Part shown: positions 17,443 through 25,479 of the stretch, one piece after another
Position numbering within the stretch: position 1 is the first letter of the stretch
Layout: every line of letters begins with the position of its first letter
NCBI RefSeq assembly: GCF_927798095.1
Contig: NZ_CAKMMF010000002.1
Coordinates: 125,115-189,114, forward strand
Source of the DNA: Paenibacillus plantiphilus
Lineage (GTDB): Bacteria > Bacillota > Bacilli > Paenibacillales > Paenibacillaceae
Length of the DNA stretch: 64,000 nucleotides
Direction: 5' to 3'
Notes under the pieces: generated by a model
Seen by the model: the letters and a program-made list of their open reading frames with translations, nothing else
Database searches by the model: none
Told to the model about the DNA's origin: nothing
Position numbers and translations under genes: made by a program

Positions 17443-19734
17443 TTAATTTTGGATCACTTTTAGTTGAAAAGGATATTCAAAGCCATTATCTACAGGATTC
17501 GCAACAGAGATATGAATCCAATCATCAGAAATAACGTCAACTCGAATCACATTTGCTATTCCCCCATTTTCCGCTTCCAGTATTTTAGCATCTTTTATTT
17601 TCTCAAGATTTTCAACATTATTTTTCATAAGAATAATTGTTTTAGAATTACTTATTCCTTTCGTCCAGTTGGAATCGGTAAGGTTAGCAGCATGTAAAGA
17701 ATCCTTTTCCAACTCATCCAACAAATCTTCAACATCAGGCAATACATTGATTAATTGGACATTTTCTACAAGCAACTCCGTCAGATCCTGAGGATAAGAA
17801 GTAATATTCAACTTCCCTGCTCCCCCAACCAACTTAACTGGTAACCGCGCTTCTGACAGTTCTTCAGGCAAATTATAATTTCCTGCTCTATCATTTGCCT
17901 TCTGTTCAGACGACCAGCCATCACTTATATTTACGATCTTATTTATACCCCACCCAAGAATGCGTTTATTGTTCCATACCGATTTATAAGTAATTGAAAT
18001 CTCGGCAATACTGCCTTTCCCACTCTCGATACCACTTACCTCGATTTCAAATTGATTGTCTGACAATCTAGTTATGTTGACTACTCCCTCGTTATTGACA
18101 TTCCTTTCTAAATCATTTATCTCCCAAATCACATTATAGGTGTTCATAAATATAGGACGGTATCGCATTAATATTTCCCTGTAGAAAAACCAATTTGCTC
18201 GCTTTGCCCACACTTCCCAATACGTAAAATCTTCCCTTATAGTAGTTACATATCTGGGTTTATGTTCTACAAGGTAGTCAATATATTTTTTTCTGTAATC
18301 ATCGCCCAGAACATGAATGATGTAGTCGATTCCGGTCGGTTGGAATTTCCCTTGCACCGTTTCTAAGGCAGATGCGTACGTAGAAAAAACAGTCTCATTA
18401 GGGTTTATTTTTTGGTTTATTATATTCAAATCGTCCCCATAATTAGTCAAATATCCATTTAATTCAGGGACATATACTTGACGTTCTGGGTTAATAGAAT
18501 CTATCGTCTTAGGGAGCTGAAAGCAAATTATAAACATACTGCTGACACAAAGGATAAAGATAAACCATTGAGAAATGATGTTAAATGTTCGATACTCATA
18601 GATCTTTTTAATCACAAAACAAAAAACGGAGATATAAAACACAAGTTGTAGTGATGTAAACAAGCCGCTCTTGTGACTTGTGTATGCATAAGCATAACCA
18701 CCTATTAAAGATGAAAGAAATAAGAACAATAGTACCGTTTCGTATTTTCCAAGTGTATTTTTCGCCAATTTCATAGACATGTATATAATAAGAACAACAC
18801 TACAAACTATCTCGAAATTTATCGGTAAATCGTTCAATACTAGAAGTTTATTTAATGGAGTTCTTTCGTAATACCATGATTGATAAGCTGCTACACCCAA
18901 GAAATTGTAGTGAAACCAGCTCCAAAAATTACCTACGGTCAGTATGCTTACAAACGTGAAACATGAAACTATAGCACCCAATAGAAATAATATTGTCCTT
19001 TTAGCAAACTCTAACCATATGTATCGGAATTGAGATAAAATAAAAATAAAACTGCCGGCAAGGAACGCAGAAATCCCAAAATCATTTGACCATGCAACGC
19101 CAGCTCCAATTAATGCTCCAGTTAACAAGCTTCTAACATAGACTGACTTCACGCGTACCGCGATCCATCCGCTACTCAGTAAATATATTATGGATATGAA
19201 AAAAATAATGAATATCCGCTGGGGACGAATTGAATTTCCGGGGTGCAAATTCTCAATAAAATCATACCTCTGAAAGTAATCAATAAGATGCATGAAGTCA
19301 GAAAACCCTGCCGCCGCCATCATTATAAGAAAAGTAAGCGCCAATGCACTTAATCTCTTTATGCCATTGAGAATAATCACCAAATATATTGTAATAGCAA
19401 ATAATAATGGAGTAATAAAATAGGTGAAAAACAAGCTGTTAGTGAAATTATTGTCAAATAACAGTAAAGGAATGGAGTTCAAATATAGAGGGCCAAGCCC
19501 TAAATAAAAATAGAAATCAGAAAATGGAATTTGACCACTTAATAATCTTCGTATCCCATTGTAATTTTGAAAATCACCGTTAATGGGATAGAAGTCGGAA
19601 TAAATGATTCGATTAAGCGCATAATATAATGCTACTGCAATAATCAGGAGGAATAAACCTACTGACAAAACTCTTTCATATCGTCCAATAAATCGAACAC
19701 CTTGTGAATAAAAAAGTTTCAAGCGACTGCGCAA
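17443..19734 (-). CDS. GT-C-like multi-pass membrane protein with C-terminal soluble domain
   Basis: 763-residue protein starting at a TTG (19734) with AAAGGATG upstream. The first 400 residues hold about 11-12 membrane helices. After the first helix comes INGDFQNYNG and RLLSGQIPFSDFYFYLGLGP, the acidic loop plus RLLSGQ-PYxD pattern of polyprenyl-phosphate-sugar-dependent (GT-C) glycosyltransferases. The last 330 residues are soluble and would lie outside the cell. It separates rmlA from rmlC, an unusual break in the rml set. The likely role is transfer of a lipid-linked sugar to the glycan on the outer face; substrate unknown. AT-richer than the flanking rml genes. Confidence 0.65.
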   Translation of the reverse strand: MRSRLKLFYSQGVRFIGRYERVLSVGLFLLIIAVALYYALNRIIYSDFYPINGDFQNYNGIRRLLSGQIPFSDFYFYLGLGPLYLNSIPLLLFDNNFTNSLFFTYFITPLLFAITIYLVIILNGIKRLSALALTFLIMMAAAGFSDFMHLIDYFQRYDFIENLHPGNSIRPQRIFIIFFISIIYLLSSGWIAVRVKSVYVRSLLTGALIGAGVAWSNDFGISAFLAGSFIFILSQFRYIWLEFAKRTILFLLGAIVSCFTFVSILTVGNFWSWFHYNFLGVAAYQSWYYERTPLNKLLVLNDLPINFEIVCSVVLIIYMSMKLAKNTLGKYETVLLFLFLSSLIGGYAYAYTSHKSGLFTSLQLVFYISVFCFVIKKIYEYRTFNIISQWFIFILCVSSMFIICFQLPKTIDSINPERQVYVPELNGYLTNYGDDLNIINQKINPNETVFSTYASALETVQGKFQPTGIDYIIHVLGDDYRKKYIDYLVEHKPRYVTTIREDFTYWEVWAKRANWFFYREILMRYRPIFMNTYNVIWEINDLERNVNNEGVVNITRLSDNQFEIEVSGIESGKGSIAEISITYKSVWNNKRILGWGINKIVNISDGWSSEQKANDRAGNYNLPEELSEARLPVKLVGGAGKLNITSYPQDLTELLVENVQLINVLPDVEDLLDELEKDSLHAANLTDSNWTKGISNSKTIILMKNNVENLEKIKDAKILEAENGGIANVIRVDVISDDWIHISVANPVDNGFEYPFQLKVIQN

Positions 19735-19818
19735 GATGCCAACATCCTTTCAATTAAATCACAGTACTGGATCATTCAAATATTCATCGCATTTAGAGCA
19801 CATATGTTGATATCCTTG

Positions 19819-20550
19819 TTAGTCGAAACTCTTATCTAGTAGAGAATCCCTTGTTAGCTCATTTGCATGAGCCAGAGATACATGGGTGCCTGCATCGGTC
19901 CACCACCCTTGAAGAATATCATAGGTCAATTCGTTTGCTCTAATGTAGACATTGTTCACATCAGTTATTTCGAGCTCCCCACGCCCGGAGGGAGTCAATG
20001 TTCGAATAATATCAAAAACACGATTGTCATACATATAAATTCCAGTTACCGCAAAATTGCTCTTAGGGATTTTTGGTTTCTCTTCAATAGAGACAACCTT
20101 ACCATTCACTAAATCGGTAACCCCATATCTCTGTGGATCTGGCACTTCTTTTATTAATATTTTTGCACCTGCTAATTGTTTATTGAAATTATTTACATAA
20201 AGTGAAATTTGATCTTCGAAAACATTATCCCCTAGAATGACCACCATTCTTTCACCATTCACGAAATTTTCCGCAAGTCCAAGAGCTTCTGCAATTCCTC
20301 CCGCGCTATCCTGAACTTTATACGTAAATGTAACTCCGAATTCTGCCCCACTGCCAAGCAAATTTACAACGGCCCCCATGTGATCCTTACCCGTAACAAT
20401 CAATATATCAGTAAGCCCTGCTTCTTTAAGCTTATCAATCGCATGATAAATCATTGGATATTTCCCTACTGGAAGCAGATGCTTATTAGTTACTTTAGTA
20501 AGTGGGAATAGTCTAGATCCTGTACCACCAGCCAAAATAATACCCTTCAT
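19819..20550 (-). CDS. rmlA: Glucose-1-phosphate thymidylyltransferase, short SpsI-like form
   Basis: First step of dTDP-L-rhamnose synthesis: dTTP + glucose-1-phosphate to dTDP-glucose. Nucleotidyltransferase signature GGTGSRLFPLTKVTNKHLLP at residues 8-27, VQDSAGGIAEALGLAE, LGDNVF with the metal-binding aspartate, and GWWTDAGTH. At 243 aa it belongs to the short group resembling B. subtilis SpsI rather than the about 290-residue enterobacterial RmlA. AAGGAG precedes the ATG. It completes the four-gene rhamnose pathway with rmlB, C and D. Confidence 0.85.
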   Translation of the reverse strand: MKGIILAGGTGSRLFPLTKVTNKHLLPVGKYPMIYHAIDKLKEAGLTDILIVTGKDHMGAVVNLLGSGAEFGVTFTYKVQDSAGGIAEALGLAENFVNGERMVVILGDNVFEDQISLYVNNFNKQLAGAKILIKEVPDPQRYGVTDLVNGKVVSIEEKPKIPKSNFAVTGIYMYDNRVFDIIRTLTPSGRGELEITDVNNVYIRANELTYDILQGWWTDAGTHVSLAHANELTRDSLLDKSFD

Positions 20551-20563
20551 AAATTATAGCTCC

Positions 20564-21346
20564 TTATCGGACATTATATTTACCAGTAAGTAATCCCAAC
20601 AAAATTTTCAAAAGTAATAAGTTGCCGCGGAGCGGGCTAATCTTCGTTGGTATCTTGCCTTTAGGATATACTCTGCTCACTGGTATTTCTTTGACTGAAA
20701 ACCCTAATTTAGGAGCTTTATGTGATAGATAAGCTAACAGCTCATAGGTATCAAAAATCCGTCGAAATGGTTTGATTTTGGGATCTAAAAGAAGTTTGCG
20801 TGAATGAGCCCTGAATCCGTTAGTAGTATCGGTATACCGAAAACCGGATAAAATCGACATATAAGGAGCATGAATTAATTTGATAGCTAACTTACGGCTA
20901 AAAGGAGTGTTTACTTCTTGACCTCCGGGTACATATCTAGAGCCTTGGACAAAATCCATGCCATTATCCAATTCCGTTATAAAATTCGGTATAGATTCTA
21001 CACTGTCCTTGTTATTCCCATCAATGGTAACAACACCTTCATAGCCACGTTTCATTGCATAAGCAAATCCCATGCGAAGCTGAGCACTTAGTTTACCTGT
21101 GTCACGCTTTGTAAGCAAGACGCTAATCCCATTTCCCCTAAGAAAATCATGTGACAAGGAATCGTCAGTACTTCCACCATCCAGAATGATAATATCAATT
21201 AGCTCCGATAGACCCTTCATCCGATTTAGCTGTTTGCGTATTTTTTCACCTTCATTAATAACAGGAATACAAACACAATACTTATGACGCTTTGGCAGAA
21301 ATTCAACACTTTCAAATGAAGGTACTTCCCACTCAGCAGTATTCAA
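20564..21346 (-). CDS. GT2 glycosyltransferase of the polyprenyl-phosphate (DPM-like) type
   Basis: 260-residue GT-A enzyme with CIPVINEGEKI, ILDGGSTDDS, and IDGNNKDS at the metal site where dolichyl-phosphate-mannose-synthase relatives have DADxQ. TDTTNGFRAHSRKLL in the second half is typical of this group. No clear C-terminal membrane helix pair, unlike the gene at 22937. It overlaps the isomerase gene by 4 bases and belongs to the tightly coupled cassette 20.5-25.4 kb. It may make a lipid-linked sugar or add a sugar directly; the acceptor is unknown. Confidence 0.7.
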   Translation of the reverse strand: MNTAEWEVPSFESVEFLPKRHKYCVCIPVINEGEKIRKQLNRMKGLSELIDIIILDGGSTDDSLSHDFLRGNGISVLLTKRDTGKLSAQLRMGFAYAMKRGYEGVVTIDGNNKDSVESIPNFITELDNGMDFVQGSRYVPGGQEVNTPFSRKLAIKLIHAPYMSILSGFRYTDTTNGFRAHSRKLLLDPKIKPFRRIFDTYELLAYLSHKAPKLGFSVKEIPVSRVYPKGKIPTKISPLRGNLLLLKILLGLLTGKYNVR

Positions 21347-22173
21347 CCCGAAACTCCTCCATTTTTCCCGAAGTAGACATTGTTCACATAGCGCAACGCC
21401 TGATACAATGCCTCATAATTACTAGTTAGTTGACCATTTTTCATTTCAATTGATACCCACTTATCATATTGGGTTGCTTGTAAAAATGAAGCTATTGCAC
21501 TGTGACCACTTTTGCAAGTACCAGGAATGAGCAGATTTGGATCACTAATATGAAAATGAGTGGCATGTGGCAAGCACTCAGGCAGAATCTCATCCGGCTG
21601 TTCTCCATTGATTAACATCGTGCCTGTATCCAGATGCAAACCAAATCCTGGGTGATCTACATTTTTAACCAACTGAAGCCCCTCTAAAGAAGTTGTTATA
21701 AAGTCACAGCCGTATTCCTTTGGATTAGGCTCAATACAAAATATCACACCATTATCTACAGCAGTCTGTCCTATATCCCTAAAGAAACTGACAGCTTCTT
21801 CATAGGCCGCATCCCGGTCACAATTTTCAATTAGTCTGTTTTTTGGTGAACCAAACACCAGAGTCTTTATAGAAAGAAGTCCTGCTAATCGAATAATTTT
21901 ATTCAAATATTTTTTGGTCTCGACTGATCCTTCGCCGAACATGGATAGATGCGGCTTGCCGAAAAGCAGCGCCTGCATGGCTACTGGAGTTAGGCCACGC
22001 CCCAGCCATTCATCACGGTATTCTTTAATCTCCGCTTCCGTTGCCTCAATGGGTTCTTGCCACCTTTTAGTAGGTGCAATCTCAATACCAGACACATCAT
22101 GATTATGCAAGAGGGGCGTTATCTCTGCATTCTCGCCAGCCTCCCACGCAATATTAGAGACGGCTAATTTCAT
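21343..22173 (-). CDS. Sugar phosphate isomerase/epimerase-like TIM-barrel protein
   Basis: 276-residue protein resembling the xylose-isomerase-like / AP endonuclease 2 family. Motifs consistent with a metal-binding TIM barrel are FCIEPNP (Glu), GFGLHLDTGTM (His-x-Asp), and THFHISDPN (His and Asp), then WVSIEMKNG (Glu) near the C-terminus. The family includes inosose isomerases and ketose 3-epimerases, so an isomerase step on a nucleotide-free or nucleotide sugar is likely. It overlaps both neighbours by 4 bases, which ties it to the epimerase and GT2 genes. The substrate is unknown. Confidence 0.65.
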   Translation of the reverse strand: MKLAVSNIAWEAGENAEITPLLHNHDVSGIEIAPTKRWQEPIEATEAEIKEYRDEWLGRGLTPVAMQALLFGKPHLSMFGEGSVETKKYLNKIIRLAGLLSIKTLVFGSPKNRLIENCDRDAAYEEAVSFFRDIGQTAVDNGVIFCIEPNPKEYGCDFITTSLEGLQLVKNVDHPGFGLHLDTGTMLINGEQPDEILPECLPHATHFHISDPNLLIPGTCKSGHSAIASFLQATQYDKWVSIEMKNGQLTSNYEALYQALRYVNNVYFGKNGGVSG

Positions 22174-22940
22174 GACTTCCTCAATTCTTCAGACTGAAAG
22201 GTCTTAATCTGAGTAAGAACTTCTTGCTTACTAGTCATATAAACAGAATACCCTTCAAATAAAGAGGCATGCTTACTGTGCATGTCATACTTAATCGAAG
22301 GATTATCAGTTTCATTCCGAAACACCCTATCAAAACAAACCGTTGCGACTTCTTCCGCCGAAACGGGCTCTGTTGCAAAATTAATCGTACCAACTCCGGC
22401 TTCTCTGACAATTGAAAGATCATTCCACAAACGAGACATGTCGTAAAACTGGAATACACTTCGATAGTCCGTTAAATGAAGACAATTTTCATTCATGAGA
22501 TCAAAAATAAAATTTTTCTTTAATCCCTTTCCAAATAATCCAGGGAGACGAACTATAAAATGACGACTGAACTGCTTACGCACGAACTCTTCTAAAAAAT
22601 ACCGGTGTTTTCCATATGCCTGTGCATTCTCTACCGCAATAGCACTATCCTCATCGACCCCAATAGGCTTCTGGTAAACATCTACAGTTGATATTAAAAT
22701 AAATTCATCCGCCTGAACTTGAGATAAGTAACTCATTAACCTAGACAAGTTATCCCAATCAGCTTCTGGGTCCTGATTAGCTTTCCACTTTACTGCCGGC
22801 GCGCCAGCGCATACGACCTGTGAATAGTGTTTTCCCTGAATCTCCTCAATATTCTTAGAGTTATAAAGGGCATCAAAAGATGTTTGTTGCAAAAGAATCG
22901 ATCCCACAAACCCCGTAAATCCAATCAAAGCTGTTGTCAT
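22170..22940 (-). CDS. NAD-dependent epimerase/dehydratase family protein (atypical)
   Basis: 256-residue short extended-SDR protein. The N-terminus ALIGFTGFVGSIL is a Rossmann GxxGxxG element, ILISTVDVYQKP holds the S/T-D-x-Y region and QAYGKHRYFLEEF gives the YxxxK catalytic pair. It is shorter than sugar-nucleotide epimerases (about 310-340 aa) and lacks much of their C-terminal substrate domain. It probably reduces or epimerises a sugar intermediate made by its neighbours. Translationally coupled to the genes on both sides (4-base overlaps). Confidence 0.65.
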   Translation of the reverse strand: MTTALIGFTGFVGSILLQQTSFDALYNSKNIEEIQGKHYSQVVCAGAPAVKWKANQDPEADWDNLSRLMSYLSQVQADEFILISTVDVYQKPIGVDEDSAIAVENAQAYGKHRYFLEEFVRKQFSRHFIVRLPGLFGKGLKKNFIFDLMNENCLHLTDYRSVFQFYDMSRLWNDLSIVREAGVGTINFATEPVSAEEVATVCFDRVFRNETDNPSIKYDMHSKHASLFEGYSVYMTSKQEVLTQIKTFQSEELRKS

Positions 22941-23932
22941 ATTTTCACCTCGTTGTTTGATTCGGTTGATACAGCAACTTCTTGCATGGCAGTTTGCTTT
23001 TCCGTATTTTTCGATTTTTGGATCAATTGAACCGATTGAGTAGAATAGAACGGGCGGTCCTGCAGTTCAATTAATATTCTTGAAATATATTCCCCCAGCA
23101 TACCGACAATAAAGAAGAGACCGGCAAAGCCAAAGCTAATTAAGATCATAAGGGTTGTCCATCCCTCAACTACGCTTCTATTAAACGAATAATTGAATAG
23201 TGCATATCCAGCCATGAATAAACTAAATACAAAAAAGGCTACTGACAAGTAATGTGAAATTTTCAATCCAAGGTTGGAGAAGGAAACAATAATATCAAAT
23301 GCAGTTCCCATGTTCTCTCGATTCATTTTCTTTGATCGTGACGCAGTAGAATCAATTGTTAATATCATTTTTTTGTACCCGGAATACGCGTACAAAGCTT
23401 TACGATATCTCACTTTTTCTTTAAGGTTTAACATTGCGTTTAAAGCACGACGTGAAACTAGACGAATAACCTCGGTTCTCAAATCAAGGTCTAAGTACGA
23501 AATTTTATTTATTACTTTATAGAATAATCGTGTTTTCCAAGACGCCGACTGGAAGGGAGATGCGGCAACGATATCATTTCCCTGCATAGAAATGCTAAAC
23601 ATGCTTCTTAATATCGCTTCATCAATGCTCATGTTAATGTCTTCAAACTCAAATACAAAGTCTCCCATCGACTTGATTAATCCGGCCATCATTGCTTTTT
23701 CAATTCCATGCTTATGTGAAAGATTGATGATGCATAAATCCCCTTGCATGCATTCAGATGCTTTCTTGGCTTCTGTAACAGTGGCGTCTGTACTTGCGTC
23801 ATTTACAACAATGATTTCATAATATTCAAAGATATCAGCCAAGGCTTTATCTATTTGGGATAACGATGATTTAATAATGTCTGCTGCATTATGCGTATAC
23901 ACAACAGCAGACACGAACACTTTCTCCTTCAC
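22937..23932 (-). CDS. Membrane-anchored GT2 glycosyltransferase, GtrB/DPM-like
   Basis: 331 residues: a GT-A domain (1-about 215) with VVYTHNAADII, VVNDASTDAT and FEFEDINMS in place of the usual DADLQD metal site, then two membrane helices (about 228-250 and 262-290) and the motif GEYISRILIELQDRPFY, which is very typical of GtrB-type undecaprenyl-phosphate glycosyltransferases. The substituted metal motif (ED-I-N) suggests an altered donor. It probably makes undecaprenyl-phosphate-linked sugar for transfer outside the cell. It overlaps the FAD oxidoreductase gene by 4 bases. Confidence 0.78.
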   Translation of the reverse strand: MKEKVFVSAVVYTHNAADIIKSSLSQIDKALADIFEYYEIIVVNDASTDATVTEAKKASECMQGDLCIINLSHKHGIEKAMMAGLIKSMGDFVFEFEDINMSIDEAILRSMFSISMQGNDIVAASPFQSASWKTRLFYKVINKISYLDLDLRTEVIRLVSRRALNAMLNLKEKVRYRKALYAYSGYKKMILTIDSTASRSKKMNRENMGTAFDIIVSFSNLGLKISHYLSVAFFVFSLFMAGYALFNYSFNRSVVEGWTTLMILISFGFAGLFFIVGMLGEYISRILIELQDRPFYSTQSVQLIQKSKNTEKQTAMQEVAVSTESNNEVKI

Positions 23933-25050
23933 AGCAGCATTTCCTCCAAATCATAGATTGTATTAAACTTGCCTGATAAAACAGAAAGAAAAAGCGGCTT
24001 CTGAGAAGATTTGCGAAATACCGTAGGACGGGAATCATCAATCTCCGCAGCATGTAGAACAGTTTTGACAGCATATAATGAGGATTCGTAACGAAACTCT
24101 ATATCAGGATTCAAAAACTTATTGGCCAACTGATTCATACGATACCAATTCGACTGCGGCTTTTCTGAACAATGATTACAATTTTGGAGATGATCGGATG
24201 TACAATCTATTCTGCTGGATTGACAAGAGAATACAGGTGTATCTTGAGATACGGATTCATGCGGTGTATAACTAACTGACGTTAACGAATGATATCCTGT
24301 TTTTCCAAATGGCATTATTGAGAAGAATGGACCATCCATTAAAGTAATTCCAACATTGCGAAGATTATCCCCAGCTGAGGTTAAAATAACTTCACATAAT
24401 TCAAATTTTGTTTTAAATGCTTCATACCCAAAAGTATTTAGTATTTGATTAATACTAGCGTATGTTGCATTTAATACAGTCGATGATGTAATTCTCTCAC
24501 CACTTATGAGCTCCACTTCGTAAGCATCACAATCTTCTACTACTTTCTTAATTCTTGAATGATATTTAATATCGATGTTATTCATATCCCTGAATTTCTC
24601 TAGAAACCATTCTCTCATTAAACTAGCATCATACGTGTATTCTAATGTTTCAAAAGCAGCCTCTACCATACCTTTATTGAAGTAAGCATTAGGATTGACT
24701 TCTTCAGATGGTATCTTTACATGCTCACAGAATCGCTGAAACTGCTCAGCATTTGTAAGGGAGTCATACTGGGCAATTGCATAAATTTTCTTGAATTTAC
24801 TATGAATAGCAAAATCAAAATCCCTACTGAAACGCTCATAATACAATGCAGATTTGGCAGCAGTGGAAACGCTTCGCGGATAATGATATCCATTGTGAAC
24901 ACGAGCTTGATTGATAAAACTTGCACGTTGTATTGGCTTATCATCAGCTTCTAATATTATGACTCTCTTCCCTTGATCACCAAGTAACTTTGCCGCATAC
25001 ATTCCAAAAATCCCCGCACCGATAATAACTGCGTCATATCTTCTCATCAT
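23929..25050 (-). CDS. FAD-dependent oxidoreductase (DAO family)
   Basis: 373-residue protein with an N-terminal dinucleotide-binding motif (AVIIGAGIFGMYAAKLLG) and a second conserved piece, ASFINQARVHNGYHYPRS, where DAO-family flavoenzymes contact FAD. Four cysteines and histidines cluster near residues 275-300 (CQSS, CTSDHLQNCNHCSE), which might bind metal and is unusual for the family. Position inside a sugar-modifying cassette suggests it oxidises a hydroxyl or amine of a sugar or polyol precursor. Starts at either of two adjacent ATGs (25050/25047). Confidence 0.7.
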   Translation of the reverse strand: MMRRYDAVIIGAGIFGMYAAKLLGDQGKRVIILEADDKPIQRASFINQARVHNGYHYPRSVSTAAKSALYYERFSRDFDFAIHSKFKKIYAIAQYDSLTNAEQFQRFCEHVKIPSEEVNPNAYFNKGMVEAAFETLEYTYDASLMREWFLEKFRDMNNIDIKYHSRIKKVVEDCDAYEVELISGERITSSTVLNATYASINQILNTFGYEAFKTKFELCEVILTSAGDNLRNVGITLMDGPFFSIMPFGKTGYHSLTSVSYTPHESVSQDTPVFSCQSSRIDCTSDHLQNCNHCSEKPQSNWYRMNQLANKFLNPDIEFRYESSLYAVKTVLHAAEIDDSRPTVFRKSSQKPLFLSVLSGKFNTIYDLEEMLL

Positions 25051-25069
25051 GAGTACACACCTTATGTCC

Positions 25070-25423
25070 TTAGTAATTAAAAATAATATAGGTCCCGATC
25101 ATCAGCAATGCTATCCCCAAAATTTTGGATATAGTAAGCGGTTCATTAAAGGCAATAACAGATATAAGAACAACACCAATAGTAGTTAATGCCTGTGACA
25201 CAGGAGACACTTTACTCAAATCCCCTTTAGACAAAGCTAAAACATAAAAAAAGAAACTCAAACCATAAACAACTGCTCCTGAAATTATATAAGGATTAAC
25301 AACTAATTTCGTAATATAACCGATAGAAAATCCATTATCACCCAGTCCATTAACTGCATGCTTTAAAAGACCTTGTGCTAATAAATTAAACACCAACGCA
25401 GCCAACAGCAAAATTAAAATCAT
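25070..25423 (-). CDS. Small 4-TM DMT/EamA-like transporter, possible lipid-sugar flippase
   Basis: 117 residues with four hydrophobic helices, the size and pattern of SMR or ArnE/ArnF-type proteins (single EamA unit). The end of helix 3 and helix 4 (FNEPLTISKILGIALLMIGTYI) matches the common EamA close. AAAGGAG is well placed before the ATG. In glycan loci such proteins are candidates to flip undecaprenyl-phosphate sugars, here perhaps the product of the GtrB-like enzyme at 22937. It begins the cassette and may have its own promoter (25457-25465). Confidence 0.7.
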   Translation of the reverse strand: MILILLLAALVFNLLAQGLLKHAVNGLGDNGFSIGYITKLVVNPYIISGAVVYGLSFFFYVLALSKGDLSKVSPVSQALTTIGVVLISVIAFNEPLTISKILGIALLMIGTYIIFNY

Positions 25424-25456
25424 ATGAGCTCCTTTCTATTGTATCGAACTAACGAT

Positions 25457-25465
25457 ATTATAACA
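25457..25465 (-). promoter_or_regulatory. Possible internal promoter (extended -10)
   Basis: TGTTATAAT on the minus strand (TATAAT at 25457-25462, TG at 25464-25465) lies 34 bases before the transporter start, between two genes of the same direction. There is no good -35 box, but extended -10 promoters often lack one. It could drive the transporter-to-rmlA cassette separately. Confidence 0.4.
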
Positions 25466-25479
25466 AAGAATCACTTCTT

